The position numbers and the translations under genes were made by a program. A DNA stretch of 64,000 nucleotides, taken from NCBI GenBank assembly GCA_977006965.1, contig OZ345374.1, positions 496,001-560,000 on the forward strand. Reading direction: 5' to 3'. The notes beneath the pieces were generated by a model. That model searched no databases and had not been told where the DNA came from. It saw only the letters and a program-made list of their open reading frames with translations. Shown piece after piece: positions 43,024 to 54,402 of the stretch; the first letter of the stretch is position 1; each line of letters begins with the position of its first letter. Source of the DNA: Phymatolithon calcareum. Taxonomy: Eukaryota; Rhodophyta; Florideophyceae; Hapalidiales.

Positions 43024-44220
43024 AAGCTCCAGCCCTTATTGGTCCTTGAAAACACTTGCTTTCCTTGTTCAAAACAAGTCCACGATAGAAATCCTTCAAG
43101 GAAACAAAGGCTTACATATTTCATTTTAAAGAAACCAGCGCATTTGCAGATGAGAAGAAAACGTGGTAACTCGATCTCTTCAATGAAGTCTTGCTGTGTG
43201 CGTGCTACCAAGGAATACCTCTTATCCGTAAGCAGACTTCACGGGAAAAAAGATTGGACCGACCTATGTTATTGCGCGTATGCGTCAACAAAAGAAAAAA
43301 AGGGGGTTCAACACTACTCATGAGCCGATGACATTTCGAGAACCCGCAAGCAATGAAAATTTAATCACAGTATTACGCGGATTGCGTGTCCTACAAACTG
43401 TAATAATAGATCTAGAGCCACAATGCGTCCAAAGGTTCAGTCCGCGAGATACATGCCAAGCTGATGCCGGCTGAAGCTGCACCGGAGCCGCCACACGGAA
43501 ATCGGTGTCATCGTTCCAAATCGCTGTTGCATCGCATGTGAAGTCAGGAAACAGTCAGCACTAGCACGTACCAGTTGATGGCAAGAAAGGCAGCCAGTGG
43601 CACAGACAGATAGGGCGCCACAGGCAAATCAGTGTTTCCTCCGCGCATGTCACAACGTGAACTATCCTCGTAAGTGCAAGTCGTCGGGGCTTATACTAAT
43701 AGGTAGGTTTTCAATGCTGCCCAGCAGCTGGTAGTGTCTTATTTTCGGATCAACTTGCACTATCACTAGAGTTGGACATGGGTCGTCACGGAGGCAAACA
43801 ACACAGCTGGAGACGCCGCAGTTGCGCCTGTAGCAGATGGCTGCTTGCATTGCGTTCACAATGGCACGCTTGAACTTCGTGCTCGAGACGATGCATACGG
43901 GTGCATCATGACCCTCCGGAAAGGTCATCCTGATGCCCAGCATTTGCCTGCCCGCTGAAGCACGCAAGAAGCAAAGGGTGAAGAACTGCAAACACACAAT
44001 GATTATCGTAATAATGGTAATACAAAGCCATAGAACGACAGACTAAAATGACAGTCAGTTCTTAAAGTCACGTGCGGTATAACGCCACGTGTGTCTGGGG
44101 ATAACAGCGCGTAAGCTAGAACGGAAAAATCATTCCAACATACCACGCTGGCTCTGGAAGAGCAGCGCCATCGACAATGGAGACCTTAAAGGCGCCGGTG
44201 CGAACGAATGTCGCAAACTT
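43024..44220. other. Gene-poor spacer
   Basis: Contains a 111-codon minus-strand ORF (43662-43997) with several Cys residues (CGVSSCVVCLRDDPC) but no recognised domain. Nothing else supportable. Confidence 0.35.
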
Positions 44221-44270
44221 AGCAACCAGAAAAATTCTCAATCCTTACGTAGGGAATGAGAAATTGCTAC

Positions 44271-44342
44271 GGAGCCCCGCTAGAATGCTAGCGTTCTAGA
44301 GGGGCTCCAACTGGCATAAACGAAGCTTCGTTCACGCCAGTT
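44271..44342. repeat. Two abutting imperfect palindromes, 38 and 34 bp
   Basis: 44271-44308 has arms GGAGCCCCGCTAGAATGCT and AGCGTTCTAGAGGGGCTCC with about three mismatched pairs. 44309-44342 has arms AACTGGCATAAACGAAG and CTTCGTTCACGCCAGTT with two mismatches. Neither has a loop. A third, weaker inverted repeat lies immediately left (about 44232-44265, around CTTACGTAGG). All three are unrelated in sequence. Confidence 0.88.
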
Positions 44343-46547
44343 CTGTAGGTGTTCCTTACTTGTTTCCCGCCATTTTTGCACCCAATAACTGATACGGATA
44401 TGTTCATACACGTGGAGATATGAGCCAGGAGCGGATTCCACAGAAGCCATTGGACGTGCCTTGCCATTGATGGATCAAGCACATTCGCACCGTATAAAGT
44501 GATGCTCCCATCCCCTCCCATACTGGTGTAATAGCATAGTGCTCTATCTACATTATGCGAAAATCGGAAGAATCGAAATCTTGAACTGCACATAGAACGT
44601 CGACCAAATTAGCTGACCTCATTTTTGCCTTCATAGACGAAAAGCGGAAGAACCGTATCATTAGACCTGCACACACTAAAAAGAATTTAATGAACTCTAC
44701 AAGCAGGCTCGATGGACCATAGTGCCAACTTTAGAAAGTGTCAAGCCATCAAAAATGAATAAGGGTGAGCTCAGTCTTAACAGTAGCTTCTGCACGATTA
44801 TTTCCATTCCCAAACTTAAAAATTTGGCCTTTTCCTACAATATATAGAGCCAAAACGAGCACGTACACAATTATGAGCTGGGGAAGTTGCTGCTTCAAAT
44901 CATTGTCCGGGAAGTCGTGCTCGTGAAGCCTTGAACGCAGGAAGATGGCACATCACGTGTCGAAAGTTGCGAAAACATTGTTGTGCCGTTCCCTCTGTTC
45001 GTTCACCACTTTGCAAACTTGCGAGTGTGTGCTATTTTTGTTTGACACCGCTCAAGTATCGACTGTAGAAGAACAGACCCAATATGTGTCCATACACATC
45101 GCTGCGTCAAGTGATTCTGGAAACGAAGTCGCGCCACGAGGAAGGTATTTGAGGGGTTTTACGTCATTAGCTTACCGTAAAAGGCAGTGGGATGCTCTAA
45201 GGCTCTGAGGATTTGCAAACTATGACCTAAATAGATGTCGCGCTCGCTGTTTTGCCCCTGGCTGAACGGCAGCGGGAAGCACTTATTTCTCTCGCGACTG
45301 TGCGCGTCGTAACGCGGATCGAGACCCTCATTGTGCCCATAGTCGGTGATCTGTCGGGCCATAAGGGATTTCTGTCTCTCACGTATACATGCGCTGGTTT
45401 TCTGCTTCGCCTGTATTGTATAAGATAGATAGTGTGGGAGGGTCATGGGAATTTGGGCTCCACTGCTCGGATCATTCATCCATTCCACCACGGGGAGTTC
45501 GAGAGCTTTCACCCCTTCTTGGTCGCAACCACTTCGCCGTGCAAGCCGGTACAACGGAACTCACGATCAAAGTCGCTTTCCCGCTTTTCGTTCGCCTGTC
45601 TGAACTCTGGCGGCCCAGCCAAGGTCGCCGCTGCAGGACGACGCCGACAACTCCACGCTTAGCTCGATTTCGGACGGTTTTGTTTCTTTCTCTCTTTCCT
45701 CCGTTCATGTTCTCCGCTCCTTTTCTCTCCTTGTCTACCATGATGCCTGTGGGGTCGCGTTCCTGAACGCCTTGCACTATATCTGGTCCCAACTCCTGAG
45801 AAGCGGTCTGGTTCTGATTTTCTTTTGCCGGCGTCTGTCGCTATGCGGGTTTGTTTCACGCCCGCTGGTTTGTTGCTTGCTGAACGTCAGCGGTAAGCCA
45901 TTGTTTCTTTCGCGACCAGACTCCTTCCTGGGAGTTGGCACCAAATGTTGCGACAAGCTTACAGGAACCCTTTTACTTTGCTGTCTTTCCTTCAGTCATG
46001 CCCTACTCTCCGATATAGAGGATATTGCAACCCTCATTCCTCGTGATTCTTGCATTTTGGGCAGCACAGAACTTGAAGATCGTAAGACAAAGAAAGCAAG
46101 TGTTCAGCTTGCTTCCAAGTTCCAGTACTGGACACTCAGAGATTACTTTTCAAACAATCCTGCCGAATGAGAGTATTTGCGTATTGAATGTGGCTAAATC
46201 TCCACGTTAATCGCCTGCAACTTCATACCTTGTGGAAGATGCCGGGCAAAGATGGTAGGGTCAGCTTCTCCGATGACGCTGGACTTGGCTGATAGCGGTC
46301 GAGCAGTAGTCTGCTCCTTCGCCCCGTCAAATACGCTTATGAGCGCAGTCCGTTTGATAGAGCGGTTGGTGTGCGGTCCGCTGCGGTGCGATTTCCTCGG
46401 GCAGTCGGGACGCACAGGGGGTGAAGAAGGTTGTTGGTACTTGACATGATTCCAACTTGCCCGTCGTTGGGATGTCGACTCGCTGAGTTTATATAAAGCT
46501 AAATTCTGCAACCCAATAATGAAGGTATGCTAACGGCTAAAGTTTGT
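44343..46547. other. Gene-poor tract, possible LTR-element remnant
   Basis: No certain gene. On the minus strand TGGTGCCAACTCC (complement of 45931-45943) has the form of a tRNA primer-binding site, with Arg/Lys-rich frames just downstream (45792-45472) and a TATATAAA about 550 bp upstream (near 46490). This could be one LTR plus gag start of a decayed element. No second LTR, protease or reverse transcriptase was recognised. Confidence 0.3.
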
Positions 46548-46628
46548 GAAAACATCCGGTTCCAATAGGCTTGCGGCTACAGTGTTAAAACACTGTAGCC
46601 GCAAGAGTATTGGAACCGGATGTTTTTC
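46548..46628. repeat. Near-perfect palindrome, about 39-bp arms
   Basis: Arms start GAAAACATCCGGTTCCAATA and meet at ACAGTGTT-AA-AACACTGT. Two or three differences occur in mid-arm (TAGGCTTG against TACTCTTG) and one indel in the outer A/T run. Loop of two bases. Confidence 0.92.
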
Positions 46629-47643
46629 GTTCACTGTGTGTCGCCTGATAATTCTAGAAGATGGTTAGCAATTATGGAAGAAAATAGCATGTCTTCTAGT
46701 CTCAAATAGCATGGCAAAACCGCTTGATTCATATTCAGGAAGGTTGATCGGCCATTGTCTCGTATGGAGTCGTGACCTTAGAAGGACTGATCGTCGATGA
46801 TAGTCGGTTCTCATCTGCGCCAGTGAAATGGCGATCCCAAATCTGTGGTAAGAAATACGGTTTATCAGTATATCTCTAGGTGCATGTCCAGCTGAGTTGT
46901 AGATATTCATTTGGCCTCAAAACAGCGATGAGTGCTCGATTTTATGCTCATGGCGATTGTCAGAGGCAAGCCATATTGTCAAGAACTTCCCGGAGCTAAT
47001 GCTCTCGAAAAATAAGAGCAAAGATGTTTTTTGCCGGTAACACGGCGCCTAAGCAGCTATTCCGGCAGAGACTTTTAGACTGCGGGCGAGTCATGCCGGG
47101 TGCAGGTCGAATGCTTTCAGAAGGACTGGAGCTATGAGGTATCGCTTACTACTGACTACTCTGACCCTCTTAGTGTTTTGTGCTTTAATCAGTGCTCTGT
47201 TGGGTCCTATTCGAACTTGCGCAACAGTCCCATTCTATCCTCGATGACTTTTTGAAAGGCTTCGGGTCTCTTTGGGTCACTTCGTCCCCAGCGGATTTCC
47301 TTTTTGTCAACAGCTGACAGTAGTGCAAAGGATCTCATCTTGAATGCTATGGTAGGTCAGGCGAGTAAAGTTAGCACCCATGTCAGGACTATTCATGTTC
47401 ACAATATGGTAAAATGAGAGCTCCAAGTACTTCAATTACAGGGAAAATAAGTTTATTCCTTGATCTACAAGGATAACCTACTTCAGAAACAGTTCCGTAT
47501 TTCTACTTTTTGGTTAGTAGACATAAATTATACACAAGTTAAGGAAGTGCTTTCCGAATGCACACCAACTTTCGATAGTATAGGCGGGAAAGTTAGTCAT
47601 CCGCCAACAATAACGGACACAATTGTCAAAAGAAAACAAATGC
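46629..47643. other. Spacer 3' of the membrane-protein gene
   Basis: About 1 kb with no supportable gene. Confidence 0.4.
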
Positions 47644-49744
47644 TCAAGGAATTGAAGCGTTCACTTCTGTCGTGCTCACTTCTCTGAATTCCACCGAAAT
47701 CGAAGCATCAGTGGTAACAGTGCGTGAGTTCACGCTCATCTCGGCCGCTTGTCGTAGCTTCCACCTGACCCACGCAATCCTAAAATTCGCTGGACTTCCG
47801 CTGGACGGCTGTATGCTCACCTTTGGCATTCGCCCAAGGTAGTCCTCGAACATATGCGCAACACATGGCGCAAGCTGCCGTCCGACACGCACGAGTGCCG
47901 CAAATGCATAGTTCGGATGCACACATTTTTCCTCCAATTCGCCGAGGAGCCAGAATGCGCTACGATTGTAATCATCGAATGACATGGGCCGACTTCCGAG
48001 CTGTCGCGCATGCTCTCGCAGCGCGTGTACCACGTCACGTATCTCAGAATTAAGCCCCCATTTACGCTTCCAATTGTCGATACGTCTCTTAATTTTCTCT
48101 CCATTGTCTTGTCCGAGCTGAATCAGTATTGATGCGAGTCCGGTGACAATGTCCGCTTTGGCCAATCGTCCAGTCTTTTCTCCGGCATGTTCAACAAAGC
48201 CATGAAAATCAGGTCCTAGTATTTGCTCGGCAACGTAGCCAGAGCGACATGAGGCGCGGATGAGTTCAAGTAGAGTGAGACCGATAATGTCGCCCTGATA
48301 TCCGAAATCTTCAGCAGTTGCCTCTTTCAATGCGAGCACTCCATCACGAACTGTATTGAAAATTAGCTCGCGACTTTGAAACTCCTCGTCGTCGTCAGTC
48401 TCTCCCGGCATGTGGGGGCACAGCGAGGTAACGGCGTCGGCACAAACGTCAGCAACATCCTTCCACACCTCGTCATCTTTGATGTGATCTTCCCACTGCA
48501 ACACCGGGAGTTGGAGTAGCCGTTGCATGGATGGGAGGGCCTGTTTTGGAAAATTGCAAAGGATGAAACTCAAGCTTGTTTCATACATCAAACTCTTGCC
48601 GTTCTGGGTGACGCCCCGAACCCAACGCGGCGGCATTTCAGCGAGCGCTTGCGACATTTCCTCATCAGACATTAAAGTTGCAAGCCAGAAGAAACCAACG
48701 CCGATCTTGCCGAGGTCTTCGTTGTTGAGAAGAAGTTCCACTGGGTTTCCAGCGAAATGGGATGGAGGAGTTATTTCGCCGCCGATGCCGTGTAAAACGA
48801 GACGACGCAGTGAATTGCCAAGTGAGGTGCGGTAGATGTGACCGGTTACAAGCGGACTGGAAGATGTTGCGAGGCGCCACGGTTCGCTTTGCGGACGACG
48901 GAGGACGAGGCGGATCCATAGAGCAATGCGAGCAGCGGCTGTTTCAGCGTCCTCAGGGACGACGGTGATTCTTCTTGTCGGTGGGCGCCACGGTACCCAG
49001 CGTATTCTTGCACCGGAATCTCCGGGGAAATCATCGTCGAACAGAGTGGACGATAGCATCTGAGTGGAATAAGAAGTGAAGTGAATCACGATAACATATG
49101 TTAGAAATAAGTTTCGTTCCACATAACACAATTGCGGAGAACATGAAGATATTTGGGGTGAACATACAAGATGACGGTCTTTCTCATCTTCCAAAATATT
49201 GGCCCTGTAGGTAGCCGGAGTGTCCAACAATTCTTCCCTTGTATCACGACCAAGCAGTCTGTAAGGAAAGCCGATAGGGTTAACGCCAGATACCTGCGCC
49301 AATGTTTTGTCGACATGTTCTAAAATGCCCACGATATGGCGATGGGAGCTTAGAATTCTGGCCAGACGAACAAGCTTCATGGCTGAATATGTTCCAAGCA
49401 GGATGGTGACAGCACAGGCACCACATTCCTTGAAGTCCATACCTTTGCCTTGAATAGCAATGTAAAGCAGGAGGCAAATTCCTGACATGATGTAAAGAAT
49501 GGAGTAACAGCAGAGGAAGAAAAAGAGCTTTCCCACATGCCGCCAACGCTTATCCAGAACATCGTGGTAAACCTATGACGAAAAACATCAGAGCACACAA
49601 GTCAGCTTCAAGCAGCAGACATAAAGAATGTAACGGTGAACGGATGAGATGAACAAAACGAACATAAAGTAGCAATGGAAGAATGACAAAGGTGTACACA
49701 GGCACAACGAGAGCCGGACTGTTGGAAAGGGCTTCCCAATCCAT
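47644..49744 (-). CDS. Membrane protein of unknown family, three exons
   Basis: Proposed exons (minus strand): 49744-49664, 49572-49168 and 49059-47644, about 633 residues. Exon 1 starts MDWEALSNSPALVV. Intron 1 (91 bp, GTTCGT...CATAG) joins LPLLLY to VYHDVLDKRWRHVG. Intron 2 (108 bp, GTATGT...CACTCAG) is a multiple of three and stop-free, so it can be misread as coding. N-terminal hydrophobic segments: VPVYTFVILPLLLY, LFFFLCCYSILYIMSGICLL and GACAVTILLGTYSAM, then a basic stretch. The remaining ~480 residues are soluble and mainly helical with an acidic loop (GETDDDEEFQ). No known domain recognised. Donor of intron 1 is weaker than that of intron 2 and could be misplaced. Confidence 0.7.
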
Positions 49745-51534
49745 GTTCGTCGGGAATAGGAGGTACGAGATATCTCTTGTCGGTGACCATACGTGGGGGC
49801 GACGCCGAATATAAAGACAGGTGGATTTGGATGAGGTTCAAGCTCTCAGGCGAGTAGCAACAAATGTATGAAGGTACAACCGAGTCAGCCTACCGGTACA
49901 CAAGAGTGCGACACAAGAAAAGCATCCTCTACTACTGCTGCCAAAGGTCCACGCCAGAAACCCTGGTTGGCACGATCACGACGTACGACCGGGGGCCGTC
50001 ATTCGTTGTACAATTTTGGTAGGGGCATGTACAGTAGGTAACGGGCATCTCGAGGAGAACGCCAGCTATGCGTGTGTGGACATGATGTATGATAGAAAAT
50101 ATGTTGATCTAATTTGTGAAAAATAAGCCTACTGTATCATACTTTTGTCCTGTCCGGTGCGGTCCATCAAGAAGTGGGATAACGAGATGTAGAGCGGTGG
50201 GTGCAATTAAATGACAATCAATCTACCAACACTCGTTTTCATCATTTGCCATGCTACCAACTCGGGAGTGGAGTTCCCATGTGCACAACTTCCAGAGTTG
50301 GCAAACCCATTGGTACTTCATACTGCCGCTACAGTACTCTTTTCAGAACTGGACAGAAACTGCAGCGGCTGCGCGGGTTACTGATACGAAACCTACTGGG
50401 GGCAGAATAAGCAAATGCCGCATTTGTGAAGCCAGATTCGGGTAACAAAGTCCACAATACAGTACTGTAGATCCTCCGACTCAGAGCGGCAGCACACATG
50501 CATGAAAGATCTACAGTATCTAATGCTTTACGCCAACATACACGATTTGTAGTACAGTTCAAATACAGTATGCTGGGCAGTCATATGATACTGGATAACC
50601 CTCGTACTCCGTCTGCTCCAAAATTCCTATTCGCAACTCGGCACGAAACGAGCACTAAAACTGATTTTCTTGCACGAGTCCAAAAAGATGACATTTCCTT
50701 CTAGAAAGCCCTGCCTTGTGTAACCAGCCTCTTCCGAAAACGAGGCCTGTACGTTTGGGAAAACACTCAGTTTCCTTTACGATTTCAATGTGAGTGCACG
50801 CCTATTGGAGAAAATCGTACACTTCCTCTGTCCAAGCAATAGCAATAAACATCACATGGGTCCTGTAGTACTGATTACTTTTTCACGGAATAAACATACA
50901 TCTTTCTACATGTTATGCATCCCACATTTTCACCCAATTGGTTTAAACTTTACACACAATTGCCCATGCAAAACCATATCGCTGAAACGATACGCTGCCG
51001 CACCGTTTCGTTGTCAACAGGCACTCAGCAATACCGAGTTTCACGCGGTGCGGAATTGCTTATTTTGCCTGACGCGCCCCCATTCTTAATTCCCTTTTTT
51101 CGTCCCATTTCACATATGTGATCAATCTCTCAAGTGAAGCTTTCATCGTCGTAACCCCTCATCCATAACAGCGTCGTCGCTCATGGATTCGTAGGTGTGA
51201 TGAGTGAGTTGTGGGCCAAATTTTTTCTCACAAACATGTACAGTATGTGCCTGCATTGCTGGTTCCAGAACATTGTTCTGGAATGTCGTTCCGCCAATGA
51301 CAGTCAACTCTAAGTCACGTTCAAGAGTTATGAATTGGGACTGAATCATTGGCAGCAACGCAGGCTGCAACGGCGAGGAAGTATGATCCGTGTATGTTAT
51401 ACACGTGTGTTTGCCACCTAGATCATCATGGACCACCGTGCCCACGCTATGAAGACTCGCGCACTCCACGGACTACGTGGACAATCACTCCAAGTCCTGC
51501 AGCCCATCCCCCCGCGCGTGCTCTTCCGTGAAGC
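49745..51534. other. Spacer between divergent genes
   Basis: About 1.8 kb with no coding signal. Particularly rich in TACTGTA/TACAGTA (near 50031, 50130, 50330, two near 50459, 50513, 50563 and 51239). Confidence 0.45.
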
Positions 51535-53131
51535 ATGACAAGCGAATTCGAAATCGAACGACGATGCACATACGAGAAAAGAAGCGGAATCGTTCAGCTT
51601 TCTCCAACTCATCTCGTATGGACCCCGGATAGTAACGCGGTATGTCCACAAATTCACATTTCGACTCATGCATGCATGCGCCTCATCCGAGAAATCCCGA
51701 CTAAACTAAATTCTGAACATACACTCATCAGGATGGAGATGCTCTTCAAATTCCCATCACATCAATTCGCCAGTATCAGGTTACCAAGGCCGGTTCCGCC
51801 AAGAAGGTATGTCTTCTCTCACCCAACTATGACGTCTCGCCCTTCTTCCATAATCTAATATCCTACCTTCAGCATTATCACAGGCCATGATCCGATTGGT
51901 TTGTTCAGACAGAGAAGCACCAGTGAAGCTCGACTTTGCCCGTGAGTTCACAGACAGAGATGCTGTGCGCGACGTCTTAAATCGCATTCAAACACACGGC
52001 ACGCAAACCCCACCCCCCGCCATGCAGCCTTGCAATACCTCTACACATCCATCACCAACCCCGCCGACAAAACCAATCAGCGCGGACGAGCGTCGCTGGC
52101 GTGAGAAAATCCTCTCCTTCCCGGAAGTCCGTCGCCTGCACGCTAAACTCGTGATGCACAGTGCGGCCATCACCGACGAATCTTTCTGGAGTGCCATGAA
52201 ATACAAATACAAACCTTCCGGCGAGCCTCGCGTAACCGCCAACATCCCCGATGAACATCCCGAAGACACCTCTCCACCCCCGGATGCCCCTCCACGACCG
52301 GGCAAGGAAAAAGGCATTCCCTCGGACGCCTTCTCCGGCGGCACCGACTGCGCAATGGACACATCGACGTGGGCGCACGGTTTGCCGAATCCCGCGCAGC
52401 GGCACCGCATCTTCATGGACTTTCCCTCCGTTGCACTCGCACATAAGCGTCTCGTACCTTCCAAGCGCACGGAATCTGATTTCTGGCGATGTTTCCTAGC
52501 GTCCTCCATGGCCGCCAAGTTGTCGAACAATCCGCGCGTGCGTCGAAACGCCGCAACGGCCACGGAGGCCGATGCCGTTTTCGCCGAGTTTCAGACGCAG
52601 GAGCGGCGTCATTCGGAACTTGACTTTGTCAAACGGGCAGCGCATCTCAGTAGGGATATTGACTTGGACAAATTTGACGATCATCGGTCCGCACATGTGC
52701 TTGAGGGACATGGGGGGACCGGGGATGCTCCGAGACCTATGAAGCGTGTTGTTGGGAGGGAACTTCCTACGTCGACTAATTTGAGAATTATGCGACAGGT
52801 TAATAGACATGGACAGCTCATTGTGGATGCGACTGGGGGAGGGAAGGAGGGAGAGACTTGGAAACCGGAGGAGGAGGAGCGGGGAGTGCCTCTCGAGGAC
52901 TTGATGGAAGTTGAGGTGCCGAGATTTGCGCCGCTTGCGGTGGGGAAGATTCAAAAGGCGGTGCCGGTTTTGAGGGGGCAAGGGGGTGATGGGATTATGG
53001 TGGATTCGAGACAGATGCAGGAGTTTGTGAATGGGTTGCAGTACTGGGAGGCGGATATGGCGAGGTTTATGTACCCGATTCCGGAAGCGGGAGATGCTTT
53101 GGTTGATCTTTTGAAACAGATGCGACCTTGA
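51535..53131 (+). CDS. GTF2H1: TFIIH core subunit p62/Tfb1, three exons
   Basis: Exons 51535-51639, 51732-51806 and 51884-53131, giving 475 residues (human p62 548). Introns of 92 bp (GTATGT...ATCAG) and 77 bp (GTATGT...CACAG), both phase 0. Exons 1-2 and the start of exon 3 encode the PH domain: RSGIVQLSPTHLVWTPDS, then DGDALQIPITSIRQYQVTKA, then DREAPVKLDFAREF and TDRDAVRDVL, in the same order as human p62. Two BSD domains follow, with diagnostic Phe-Trp pairs in ITDESFWSAMKY and TESDFWRCFLAS. The C-terminal QYWEADMARFMYPIPE is helical. TFIIH opens promoter DNA for RNA polymerase II and DNA around lesions in nucleotide-excision repair; p62 docks activators and XPG/TFIIE. Confidence 0.92.
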
Positions 53132-54402
53132 GCAATGAGCGTTATTAACAACTAGAATAAAAGTATTGGCTGAGTAAAAGCAAGTTGCCTTAGCCGTGGT
53201 GATGATACAGGATTTTTGACAAGTTTATTTTGAAAGCCCCGTAGTCGTATGAATATTTGGGCAAGGCTTCCACATGTGCTACCAACAACAGGGTGGTTCT
53301 TCTCTTGCGTCTGATGTTCTTTCTGAGCGCCTAGCATATGCTCGATTGTTTCTGATGCACGACATTTTCTTGGCAGTGGCGGTTGTGTAGACACTTTGTG
53401 GAATGACCTTAAGATGCAGTTTGATAGTAACTATTGTGCACCCTTTTTCGAAAATCAGCCATTACGAGTACCGAGCATGATGGAGATCGTACAGTAACGT
53501 ACGGTCTCCATCATGAATTCATTTGATCAAGTCGTGGGAAGGTACAGTGCAGTAAACGGTGATTGGAGCACAGGGCAATACTTCCATAATCGAACATGCA
53601 TCTGTCCAGGAGATCCATGCCAATGCCATATGGTGCTTAATACATTGCCTAAAATGGCACTTTTGTAATCAAAGTGTGCACGTTCCCAAACCGGGCCTGT
53701 TGCCGCTTGTAACTCACGTACAGTAGTGCTGCCCTTGAGGTCGGTCCTTGCCGGGAACTTACCGAATTGCTGCAGAGCGATGCATCCGATTGAAACCGGC
53801 TCTTCAACAATACTTGAAACGAGATCGGGTTTAGCTGCAAATATCACAGCAAGGAATGCCGCAGGGTCAGCCAATAAGAATGCGACAGATGACTCACGCG
53901 ACTGAAAAATCTGTCCAATCGTAGTCATTGTCATGAATCCTAGTGTATGAGGATCCTGAATGAAAGTCAGAAAAAAGTCTGAAATCTTATCAATCTCTTC
54001 TGATTTGTTTTTTCTGAAACGCAGTGTAATTTGCATTTTGAAGAAGCCAATCAAAGTCAGAGAAATGTTTAGTCTTCTCGTGGCAGAATTACAGTGCTGT
54101 GAAACATGATACGATTGGTTGAAGAGTCTGAGCACAATCTGACATCACTGACGTAGAAATATGAAAGTGATACGGCTGTCCGTAAGTGTGCGGGAGATGG
54201 TGTATGATAGTGATGCTACCTCTTTTGGCAAAAATCCAACACTGGCATTTCTCTTACTCCGTGATGTGACCCTTGTTGCCCGCAGCGCCGCGAAGAAAAG
54301 GACAGCAGGTGGATTTTAATCCCAGTAGACCGCCTGGAGCCAGCGAAGCACATCTCTCGCTGCGAGCCGCAGTGATCTCTCGGGTCTGTTCCAGACGGCA
54401 GC
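53132..54402. other. Spacer with one short inverted repeat
   Basis: No supportable gene. A 202-codon minus-strand ORF (53527-54135) has a helical pattern but no recognised motif and sits in sequence with TACAGTA heptamers (near 53489 and 53719). Confidence 0.4.
53476..53515. repeat. Palindrome with 17-bp arms
   Basis: CATGATGGAGATCGTAC and GTACGGTCTCCATCATG, one mismatch, separated by AGTAAC. The left arm and loop contain TACAGTA. Confidence 0.9.

Noticed and set aside
53527-54135. 202-codon minus-strand ORF as a gene
   Set aside because: No recognisable motif, embedded in heptamer-rich intergenic sequence; kept only as a note in the spacer entry.
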